From Pseudomonadota bacterium (GTDB taxonomy: Bacteria > Pseudomonadota > Alphaproteobacteria > Acetobacterales > Acetobacteraceae): a DNA stretch of 5,566 bases. Every line of letters starts with the position of its first letter. Positions within the stretch are counted from its first letter, which is position 1. The notes under the pieces are model-generated. The model ran no database searches. It saw nothing but the letters and a program-made list of their open reading frames with translations, and had not been told where the DNA came from. Shown in pieces: positions 1 through 5,325 of this stretch. The position numbers and the translations under genes are program-made. The stretch is taken from assembly GCA_021826565.1 (NCBI GenBank), contig JAKAZJ010000164.1, positions 1 through 5,566 of the forward strand. The letters run 5' to 3'.

Positions 1-31
1 CGTGCCGGGCTCCCGCAAGAAAGGAAGCATC

Positions 32-877
32 ATGCACAACGCCGCCGTATCGTTCGTCACCCGCGACGAGATTTATCTGACCCATGGCGCGCGGGCCCTG
101 ACGGTGCGCCTGTTCCTCCCCGACACACCCGGGCCGCATCCGGCGGTGCTGGCGCTGCATGGCGGGGCCTGGTGCACCGGCACGCCGGACGACTGTCACG
201 GTTTCGCGCACGCCTTCGCCAGCGCCGGGATCGTGGTCGCGGCGCTGGCGTTCCGCCATGCGGCGGACGGTTACCCAACCGCGCTTGCCGATATCAATTA
301 CGGCGTGCGCTGGCTGAAGGCCCATGCGGCGGCGCTGGGCATCGGCGCGGTCGGGATCGCGGGGCAATCCAGCGGCGGGCATCTCGCCATGCTGGCGGCG
401 ATGCGGCCGGAAGACCCGCGCTACGCCGCGCTTCCGTCCCCGTCCGCCTGGCCGGCGGCGGATGCGCGGGTGGCCGCGGTGGCGATGCTGTGGCCGGTGA
501 TCAACCCGTTGTCGCGCTACCGCCACGCGCGGCGCGCGCGCGCCGCCGGCGCCGCCTGGGTGGGCGACATCCCGGAGCGGCAGGATCTGTTCTGGCAGAC
601 CGAAGCGGCGATGGCGGAGGGCAACCCGCTGCTGGCGCTGGAACGCGGCGAGAAGCTGGCGCTGCCCCCGGCGCTATGGCTGCAAGGCCGTCCCGACCCG
701 GCGCATGACTACCGCGACCCCGAGGCGGATTTCGATGGGCCGGAGCCGGATCGCTTCGCCGCGCGCTACCGCGCCGCGGGCGGAGCGCTGACGCTGCTGA
801 CCACCGGGCCGGCGGAGCGCACCGACGCGGCCACGCTGGCCCAGGTCGCGGCGTTCCTGCGCGCGCGGCTGGGGTAG
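32..877 (+). CDS. alpha/beta hydrolase (BD-FAE / esterase-lipase type)
   Basis: Encodes 281 aa, predicted cytoplasmic, with no signal peptide seen. The family (alpha/beta hydrolase fold, carboxylesterase-like) hydrolyses ester or related bonds; the substrate here is unknown. Visible in the sequence are the oxyanion-hole HGG at residues 43-45 (LALHGGAWCTG) and the nucleophile elbow G-Q-S-S-G-G at 111-116, with Ser113 as the presumed nucleophile. A candidate acid is Asp222 in the LQGRPDP segment after a beta strand. The C-terminal helix (VAAFLRARL) matches the usual family end. Oddly, the segment that normally carries the catalytic His (about residues 255-265, LLTTGPAERTD) has none; the last His is at 225. 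ATG 32 was chosen because AAGGA at 21-25 lies 6 nt upstream; an in-frame GTG at position 2 has no such support. The fold call is secure, activity is not. Confidence 0.88.
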   Translation: MHNAAVSFVTRDEIYLTHGARALTVRLFLPDTPGPHPAVLALHGGAWCTGTPDDCHGFAHAFASAGIVVAALAFRHAADGYPTALADINYGVRWLKAHAAALGIGAVGIAGQSSGGHLAMLAAMRPEDPRYAALPSPSAWPAADARVAAVAMLWPVINPLSRYRHARRARAAGAAWVGDIPERQDLFWQTEAAMAEGNPLLALERGEKLALPPALWLQGRPDPAHDYRDPEADFDGPEPDRFAARYRAAGGALTLLTTGPAERTDAATLAQVAAFLRARLG

Positions 878-901
878 GGGCAGCGCCAGATTTTCTGCCC
901 C
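877..901 (+). terminator. hairpin directly after the hydrolase stop, terminator-like
   Basis: GGGGCAG (877-883) and CTGCCCC (895-901) form a perfect 7-bp stem with an 11-nt loop. The stem starts on the last base of the hydrolase stop codon. The position suits an intrinsic terminator or mRNA 3'-end hairpin, but no T-tract follows it, so termination is only inferred. Confidence 0.35.
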
Positions 902-914
902 GTCACGCGGGATT

Positions 915-932
915 TACACGCATAGGTTGTAG
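915..932 (+). repeat. 18-base direct repeat, copy 1
   Basis: TACACGCATAGGTTGTAG matches 17 of 18 bases with copy 2 at 1203-1220. It ends in GTAG and runs directly into a long inverted repeat (931-957); a G-run/C-run hairpin (877-901) precedes it by 13 nt. The hairpin-repeat-hairpin layout is shared with copy 2, although the hairpin sequences differ. It could be a duplicated protein-binding site, a REP-like element or the edge of a mobile segment. Confidence 0.6.
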
Positions 933-960
933 TGAATTTCACCTGGTGAAATTCGCTTTT
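931..960 (+). terminator. long perfect palindrome followed by TTTT (terminator or operator)
   Basis: GAATTTCACC (934-943), one central T, then GGTGAAATTC (945-954) form a perfect 10-bp inverted repeat. As RNA the pairing extends outward to 931/957 through a U-G wobble. The last four bases (957-960) are T. With a 3-nt loop this could be an intrinsic terminator for the hydrolase gene. As DNA, a near-contiguous symmetric site of this kind also resembles a dimeric repressor operator. The sequence alone does not decide between them. Confidence 0.45.
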
Positions 961-1173
961 CGGCTCGGCCGCGGTGCATAACTTCATCCCCTGCCTGTTG
1001 ATAAGTTGCATGAGCAAGCGGCGTTAACCGATTCCCTGGACTCGCTTATTCCATCTGCGTCCTTGCCGGTTTTGCACGCTCCCGGAGCAGCATCCGCCGG
1101 CGCCGTGCCGGCACCCGGCCACGGGGAAATCCGCCGCTATGCGGGAATCTTGCGCCGGCGCGACGCAATCTCG
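961..1173. other. intergenic stretch without a convincing gene
   Basis: The + strand frame of the downstream gene stays open through here, but the upstream residues look low-complexity and no Shine-Dalgarno supports an earlier start. The part at about 975-1030 is less GC-rich than its surroundings. It contains an imperfect inverted repeat, TGCATAACTT (975-984) against AAGTTGCA (1003-1010), with a 2-base bulge. No RNA gene or complete promoter was recognised. Confidence 0.4.
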
Positions 1174-1201
1174 TTGAGTGGGGCGCATCCCCTGGTATGG
1201 A
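1174..1201 (+). promoter_or_regulatory. possible sigma-70-type promoter for the 1252-1893 gene
   Basis: TTGAGT (1174-1179) resembles a -35 box. TATGGA (1196-1201), preceded by an extended -10 TGG at 1193-1195, resembles a -10 box, with a 16-nt spacer. A GGGG-CGCAT-CCCC inverted repeat (1180-1192) fills the spacer. Transcription would begin near 1208, placing repeat copy 2 at the very start of the transcript. Confidence 0.35.
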
Positions 1202-1202
1202 A

Positions 1203-1220
1203 TACACCCATAGGTTGTAG
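1203..1220 (+). repeat. 18-base direct repeat, copy 2
   Basis: TACACCCATAGGTTGTAG differs from copy 1 (915-932) by one base. It ends in GTAG and is followed by the hairpin GCCCC (1220-1224), 7-nt loop, GGGGC (1232-1236). It lies 31 nt before the GTG start of the next gene, so it may sit in that gene's leader. Confidence 0.6.
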
Positions 1221-1236
1221 CCCCGGCAAAAGGGGC
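1220..1236 (+). repeat. small hairpin in the leader of the 1252 gene
   Basis: GCCCC and GGGGC pair over 5 bp around a GGCAAAA loop, ending just before the GGGAG Shine-Dalgarno (1238-1242). It could influence translation start, or be the second half of a REP-like unit with the 18-base repeat. Short stems of this kind are common in GC-rich DNA. Confidence 0.3.
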
Positions 1237-1237
1237 A

Positions 1238-1242
1238 GGGAG
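1238..1242 (+). promoter_or_regulatory. ribosome binding site fixing the GTG start at 1252
   Basis: GGGAG lies 9 nt before GTG 1252. No comparable site precedes any earlier in-frame start, so this site decides the start of the hypothetical gene. Confidence 0.55.
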
Positions 1243-1251
1243 AATTCCGCC

Positions 1252-1893
1252 GTGGCCAAGGGAAAACAGCTCGACAAACTCGTCCGCGACCGCCTGCGGG
1301 AGTGGCCGCAATGCCCGCCCGGGTTGCAACGGCGCCTGCGCGATGGGGGCGCCTGGCTACGCGGCCGACCTGCTGAGGCGCTGGGTGCCTGCCACCCGTT
1401 CCTCAAGCTGCCGGGCAGCGCGCGGCTGCGCACCCTGCCCGACGGGCTGTGGCTGAATTTCGCCGGTACCCCTGTGGATGCCTATGTGGATATCTTCGCC
1501 ATCGAGGCCTGCGGGTCGCTGCAGAACCTGCTGGACAAGCGCTCGCGCTTCGCCCCCAGCACCCACTCGCTGCTGGCGGTCTGCCCGGTGCCCTGGTTGC
1601 TGGCCGCGGTGGCGGAACAGGACCCCACGCCGCGCTGGCAGGCCACCGGCGTGATCCGCCACGAACCGGTGCTGCCGCTGACCCTGCCGGTGCGCGACCT
1701 GCGCGTGCTGTACGCGCTGAAACAGCCGCATTACGAGGGCTTCGCCCGCCATCAGCTGCCGCACGCCCATGAGTTCTTCATGCCGATGGACCGGCTGACG
1801 GCGCGCGACGCGGCGGCGGACCCGGAGGTGCGGGCGATGTTGGCGCATGCCACGGCGGCGGCGAATTTCCTGGCGCCGATGGAAGCGGGGTAG
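1252..1893 (+). CDS. hypothetical protein, family not recognised
   Basis: Encodes 213 aa from a GTG start. I do not recognise the family. The N-terminus is basic (KGKQLDKLVRDRLREW, residues 3-18), the middle is hydrophobic and well structured, and the C-terminus is Ala-rich. No signal peptide or clear membrane segment is present. The most distinctive stretch is residues 78-102: strand-like YVDIFAIEAC (78-87), then GSLQNLLDKRSRFAPS, which looks like a conserved family signature. Asp80 and Glu85 followed by a basic segment (Lys96, Arg97) loosely recall a restriction-nuclease-like fold, but the spacing is not a proper PD-(D/E)XK motif, so this is speculation only. Residues 156-180 (LKQPHYEGFARHQLPHAHEFF...) are His-rich and could bind metal. 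The gene converges with the antitoxin gene, their stops being 34 nt apart. Steady codon use and a good Shine-Dalgarno make it a likely real gene. Confidence 0.7.
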   Translation: MAKGKQLDKLVRDRLREWPQCPPGLQRRLRDGGAWLRGRPAEALGACHPFLKLPGSARLRTLPDGLWLNFAGTPVDAYVDIFAIEACGSLQNLLDKRSRFAPSTHSLLAVCPVPWLLAAVAEQDPTPRWQATGVIRHEPVLPLTLPVRDLRVLYALKQPHYEGFARHQLPHAHEFFMPMDRLTARDAAADPEVRAMLAHATAAANFLAPMEAG

Positions 1894-1903
1894 CGAGTGC
1901 GGG

Positions 1904-1936
1904 CGCTCGACCCGCGAGCGGCCGGGATCAGCCCGG
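1904..1936. terminator. two tandem hairpins between convergent genes
   Basis: CGCTCG (1904-1909) pairs with CGAGCG (1915-1920) around 5 nt. CCGGG (1922-1926) pairs with CCCGG (1932-1936) around 5 nt. They lie at the meeting point of the 1252-1893 gene and the minus-strand antitoxin gene, the second overlapping the antitoxin stop. They could terminate in both directions; no T-tract is present, so confidence is low. Confidence 0.3.
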
Positions 1937-2206
1937 ATCAAAATGTGACGTTGGTTCCGGCGCCGGGGGACGCGGGGCGGGTTCCACGCCCCCGAACGAG
2001 GCAAGGCGGCGCCGGCTTTCCGTAAGCAAATCAGGGGCCGGGAGCGGCGCGTCCGCGAGAGCGGCGGCCAGAATCGCGCGCAGCTCGGCTTCCATTGAGC
2101 GGCCATGCGCCGCCGCGCGACGTTTCAGGCGGTCCTTGGTGGCCGGTGGTACATTGTGGATGGTCAGAGTTGGACATCGGGGGCCTCGGGCGCGCTGTAG
2201 CGGCAC
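1928..2206 (-). CDS. FitA/StbC-type ribbon-helix-helix antitoxin, start probably frameshifted
   Basis: The core residues, TLTIHNVPP then a helix pair through GRSMEAELRAIL, match the Arc-type ribbon-helix-helix family of FitA/StbC antitoxins. These bind operator DNA as dimers, repress their own operon and neutralise a PIN-domain ribonuclease. From the expected start the protein would be 82 aa, close to family length, with a Pro-rich tail where the toxin-binding part normally lies. In this family the protein typically starts MPTLTI. Here the codon before PTLTI is TGT, and an ATG (2177-2175) sits one base out of register: ATG-T-CCA-ACT. Deleting that T restores MPTLTIHNV exactly. The only in-frame start, GTG 2206, overlaps the likely -10 box and has no good Shine-Dalgarno. 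It may be a pseudogene, a sequencing error, or an unusual start. No toxin gene follows the stop (only 34 bases remain before the opposing gene), nor does one precede it. Confidence 0.72.
   Translation of the reverse strand: MPLQRARGPRCPTLTIHNVPPATKDRLKRRAAAHGRSMEAELRAILAAALADAPLPAPDLLTESRRRLASFGGVEPAPRPPAPEPTSHFDPG
2184..2187 (-). promoter_or_regulatory. Shine-Dalgarno pointing to the out-of-frame ATG
   Basis: On the minus strand GAGG (2187-2184) lies 6 nt before ATG 2177-2175. This is the best ribosome binding site in the area. It supports that ATG as the ancestral antitoxin start, even though it now reads a different frame that stops after 48 codons. Confidence 0.5.
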
Positions 2207-2234
2207 TATAGGCTCGGCGCCCGGCCGGCGTCAG
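2205..2234 (-). promoter_or_regulatory. promoter of the antitoxin gene
   Basis: On the minus strand CTGACG (2234-2229) and TATAGT (2210-2205) are separated by 18 nt. TATAGT matches the -10 consensus in five of six bases and stands out in very GC-rich DNA. A transcript starting near 2198 would carry a leader of about 20 nt ending in GAGG and the ATG at 2177. That layout suits an autoregulated antitoxin gene. Confidence 0.5.
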
Positions 2235-2459
2235 GCGGTGATGCCAAGAAGGGTGGCCGCCGCGCGGGTGGCCTCGGGCCGTCCTGGACTCTGGGCCGGG
2301 TCGGGGGGCGCCCTCTTCAGTTCTTTGACGCGGAGAAGACAAGGCGAGGCTCGCTGAGGTCACGTAGCAGTGCCGTGATCGGGACGATGGTCGTCCGGAG
2401 CTATCGAGGTTTCTCCGGTTGGGGGTTGTCGCGGGCCGCCCGGGGGGCGCGAGTCGGGA
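2235..2459. other. intergenic region with clustered inverted repeats
   Basis: No convincing gene was found on either strand. At 2344-2418 four inverted repeats follow one another: GCGAG/CTCGC around one base (2344-2354), TCACG/CGTGA (2360-2378), GGACGA/TCGTCC with a 3-nt loop (2382-2396) and CCGGAG/CTCCGG with a 12-nt loop (2395-2418). Seen from the R-M gene they lie 42-116 nt past its stop and may act as its 3' terminator or processing region; no T-tract is present. A short minus-strand open stretch (2359-2231) ends in a peptide resembling a gene's C-terminus but has no start. Confidence 0.4.
2395..2418 (-). terminator. possible transcript end of the Type IIL R-M gene
   Basis: CCGGAG and CTCCGG form a perfect 6-bp stem with a 12-nt loop, 42 nt beyond the R-M stop codon. 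A second tight hairpin (2382-2396) follows it and shares two bases. The placement fits a terminator; the lack of a U-run makes it weak. Confidence 0.28.
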
Positions 2460-5261
2460 TCAGCGGGGCGAGAAGCCCGGATGCCTGGCACTTCGCTTCC
2501 GGGCCGGAGCGGGATCCAACGGAGCGACCAGGGCCTGGTAGCGGCCAAAAAGGAACGCCAGGCGCTGTGCCTCGGTCGCGAATCCGCTACGGGGGCCGTA
2601 GGCGGCATCGACGACACGATCCAACGCCCTGTGCGCGGTCGCCAGGTCGGCCGGCATGGTCACACGATCGTACAGATCGGCCAGCGTCGCGTCGGGATGG
2701 GCGGCGCGCGCATCCAGAACCTTCTGCGCGGCGGTCTCGATCTGGCGCCGCTGCGCCGCGGTGGGTTCGGGCCAGGGGAAATTATTGTAGACGATGCCGG
2801 ACGAGTAGCGGAATCGGCTTTCCAGGCGTCCGCATACGGCGCGCACCCAGGCCATGTGCATATGGCTGGTCAGAATGCCGAAATCGTAGAGCGACGCATC
2901 CCGGATGATCTTGATGAGATTGCTCGCCAGAATCTCCGGTCTGACGAAACCGATCGGAATGTAGTCTCGTGCCTCCGATGAAACCTCAGGGACGGCAAGA
3001 AAGGGACCTGCCGGCACGTTCTCGACATGCAGCCGGGTCGGCGTCGCGGCCAGCGCCGCGGTCGCCGCGTCCCGCGCCTTGCGGCCATTCTTGCCCGGCT
3101 CCTCGCCACGCCGGAACCGCTGCACCGCTTCCACCCGATCACGCGTCAAAGGCAGTCGGCGGATTTCCTCCGGCTCCGCGTCCCGAAGCCAAAGGAACCA
3201 ACGCTCGACATCGTAAAGAAATTCGTCCGAACCGATCCATCTCCTGAAATACCGGGTGGCGGCGGGTTCCCGCGCCAGGAACGCGGCCTTTTCCTCTGGC
3301 GTGAACAAATACCAACCGCCGTCGATTGGCTTGTTGCCAATGCCGATCTCGGGGGAGGTGCAGATGGCCAGGCGGCGGTTCCGCAGCGCCACCATGGGAC
3401 CATCGGTCAAATAGGGATTGATCCGGGCCGCTCGGATCGCGTGCGGCTCACCGTCCGCTCGCACATATTCAAACAGCGTCTTATTCGCTCTCTCATGCAA
3501 GGAGATGCCAATAATCACGCAATGAACGGCCGCTTTCCCGCGGGCCTCGCTGGTCCAGCGGAAGGTGCGATGGGCGAAGTTCACAACCACCCCACGCGGC
3601 CACAGCTCGGACCACAAGATGGCCGGCTGCTCGCCTTGCGTGATCGAGTTGGTCGAAACGAAGCAGCATTCGGCGCGCTTACCCGCTGCCATCCAGTCCG
3701 CGGCCTTGCGGTACCAACACGCGACATAGTCCAGCAGGCCCGCATTCCTTGCCCCGTCAAAGACATATGCAACGTCGCTCCGCTGTTCGCGGTTCATGTA
3801 TTTTGCACCGACAAACGGCGGATTCCCCACGCAATAGACATCCGGGCCCGGTGCCACCAGGGCGGCCCAGTCCTGGCGCAGCGCATTACCCACCAGGATG
3901 GTCGGCGCGGTGACCAGGGGCAGTCGCGTCCGCAACAGGCCGAACTCGTGCGACAATTCCATGTTCATCTGGTGATCTGTCAACCACAAAGCCACCTGTG
4001 CGATCTGCGCCGGCCAGTCATCGACTTCGATCCCGAACAACTGGTCCACGTTGACCTGCGACAACACGATGCCCGCCAGTTGCCCGGCATCGTCGCCACC
4101 GTAGCGCAAACGCAGCGCCGCCAGCTCAAGGCGGCGCAGTTCGCGATACGCCACGACCAGGAAGTTGCCGCAACCGCAGGCGGGATCGAAAACCCGTATC
4201 CGCCGCAGCCGGCGCATGAACGTATCGAGCCGCCGCTCGTCCCGCCCCGCCCCCGCCAGCTCCGCACGCAATTCATCCAGGACCAGCGGGTCCAGGCATT
4301 TCAGGATGTTTGCCTCGGTCGTGTAGTGCTCGCCGCCGCTGCGTCGTTCCGCCCGCTCCTTGATACTCTGAAACAGACTTCCGAAGATCGCCGGCGACAC
4401 CAGAGACCAGTCCACGTTGCAGCATTCCAGCAAGGCATCCCGCATCGGCGCGCTGGTGTCCGGCTGCTCCACCGGATCGTCGAATAATCTGCCGTTGACG
4501 TACGGGAAGACCGTCAGGCTCTCGTCCAGACTGCGTTGCCGCGCGGCTTCCGGGGTCGCCAGAACGCGATGCAGCCGGGTGATCCAGGCGCCGAGGTCGC
4601 CACCATCCTCGGCGGCCCGCTTCTCGATCAGGTCGCGGAAGATACCGGTCTGAAAAATCCCCGCACGATCGGCAAACAGACAGAACAGCGTGCGGACCAT
4701 CCAGACATCAAGGCTCCGCCCGGTGAAGCCGTCGTCCTCCAGCAGATCATGCAGTTTGCCGAGTGCTTCAGAGGCTTCACGGTCCACCGGCTTCAAGGTA
4801 CCGTAACGGCGCGTGGTATAGCCACTGACGAAGCCGAACAGATCGAGCCGATCGGGAAGGTCGGCCAGCACGAACTCGCTGGGTTCGCTCGCCGCCTCCA
4901 GGTCATACAGACGCAGCCGGGCGAAATCGGATACAATCACGAAGCGCGGCAGCTCGCTGTCTTTCAGGCCCGGGAAATAGTCACGCGCCTGGCCGGCGGC
5001 GCGGTCGAGATTCTCCCCCCGCGATTTGTGTTCAACGAGGACGACCCCTTTCCACAGATAGTCGATGCGTCCACGTCCCGCGGCAGTGGACAGGTTCCTG
5101 ACCGGGTTCTCGAAGCTCCCTACGCGACGGGCATTGATACCGAATACGTGGAAGAAATCCCGCCAGAAAATCTGCGCGTCGGACCGTTCGCTGGAGGCAT
5201 CGCGGAACTCTTGTGCGAAGGCGAGTGCCCGCGCACGGATTTCGTTCAGGGACAGCGGCAT
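2460..5261 (-). CDS. MmeI-like Type IIL restriction-modification enzyme (fused endonuclease / DNA adenine methyltransferase)
   Basis: A single 933-aa polypeptide, close to MmeI (about 919 aa), expected to methylate one adenine in an asymmetric DNA target using SAM and to cut unmodified DNA at a fixed distance from it. Domains in order: an N-terminal nuclease with Asp67, 9 residues, then Glu77-His-Lys79 (RIDYL...VLVEHK), the same D-X9-EXK spacing as MmeI; a helical spacer at about 160-300; the methyltransferase with a conserved GGEHYTTEANILK (309-321), SAM-binding motif I FDPACGCGNFL (358-368), FGIEVDDWPAQIA (409-421) and catalytic motif IV NPPF (480-483). Next come a target-recognition domain at about 615-830 ending in GRLESRFRYSSGIVYNNFPWP, and a helical C-terminal domain with a basic tail. 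All key residues are present and no frameshift was seen. ATG 5261 was chosen because family homology starts there (MPLSLNEIRA); the frame stays open 40 codons further, but into the neighbouring cupin gene. The Shine-Dalgarno is weak. Being one gene, it needs no partner subunit. The DNA target cannot be read from sequence alone. Confidence 0.95.
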   Translation of the reverse strand: MPLSLNEIRARALAFAQEFRDASSERSDAQIFWRDFFHVFGINARRVGSFENPVRNLSTAAGRGRIDYLWKGVVLVEHKSRGENLDRAAGQARDYFPGLKDSELPRFVIVSDFARLRLYDLEAASEPSEFVLADLPDRLDLFGFVSGYTTRRYGTLKPVDREASEALGKLHDLLEDDGFTGRSLDVWMVRTLFCLFADRAGIFQTGIFRDLIEKRAAEDGGDLGAWITRLHRVLATPEAARQRSLDESLTVFPYVNGRLFDDPVEQPDTSAPMRDALLECCNVDWSLVSPAIFGSLFQSIKERAERRSGGEHYTTEANILKCLDPLVLDELRAELAGAGRDERRLDTFMRRLRRIRVFDPACGCGNFLVVAYRELRRLELAALRLRYGGDDAGQLAGIVLSQVNVDQLFGIEVDDWPAQIAQVALWLTDHQMNMELSHEFGLLRTRLPLVTAPTILVGNALRQDWAALVAPGPDVYCVGNPPFVGAKYMNREQRSDVAYVFDGARNAGLLDYVACWYRKAADWMAAGKRAECCFVSTNSITQGEQPAILWSELWPRGVVVNFAHRTFRWTSEARGKAAVHCVIIGISLHERANKTLFEYVRADGEPHAIRAARINPYLTDGPMVALRNRRLAICTSPEIGIGNKPIDGGWYLFTPEEKAAFLAREPAATRYFRRWIGSDEFLYDVERWFLWLRDAEPEEIRRLPLTRDRVEAVQRFRRGEEPGKNGRKARDAATAALAATPTRLHVENVPAGPFLAVPEVSSEARDYIPIGFVRPEILASNLIKIIRDASLYDFGILTSHMHMAWVRAVCGRLESRFRYSSGIVYNNFPWPEPTAAQRRQIETAAQKVLDARAAHPDATLADLYDRVTMPADLATAHRALDRVVDAAYGPRSGFATEAQRLAFLFGRYQALVAPLDPAPARKRSARHPGFSPR

Positions 5262-5274
5262 GATCTGAACGTTG

Positions 5275-5290
5275 CGCCGGGATTCCGGCG
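5275..5290 (-). repeat. hairpin in the leader of the R-M gene
   Basis: CGCCGG (5275-5280) and CCGGCG (5285-5290) form a perfect 6-bp stem with a 4-nt loop, 13 nt upstream of the R-M ATG. It fills the short gap behind the cupin gene. It could end the cupin transcript or dampen R-M translation; no controller-protein box was recognised. Confidence 0.3.
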
Positions 5291-5325
5291 ACGTCCAGAG
5301 CACGCCACACGCACGACGCCGCGCC

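Noticed and set aside
2..31. Ten-residue N-terminal extension of the hydrolase from GTG at position 2
   Set aside because: The Shine-Dalgarno at 21-25 would lie inside this extension and points to ATG 32; nothing upstream is visible to support the earlier start.
915..1220. CRISPR array
   Set aside because: There are only two copies of the 18-base repeat, 288 bases apart, with no regular spacers and no cas genes.
1006..1251. 82-codon upstream extension of the hypothetical gene
   Set aside because: It has no Shine-Dalgarno, reads through the repeat/hairpin region and has low-complexity composition; GTG 1252 has GGGAG at proper spacing.
1357..2106. Minus-strand open frame of 249 codons opposite the hypothetical gene
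   Set aside because: Arg/His/Gln-rich peptide without domain character, typical of the antisense of a GC-rich gene. It would also overlap the antitoxin gene, which has real family signatures.
3027..4487. Open frame of 486 codons on the + strand, antisense to the R-M gene
   Set aside because: It lies wholly inside the R-M gene, whose domain motifs are unmistakable. The antisense peptide has no recognisable domain and is explained by the high-GC codon bias of the opposite strand.
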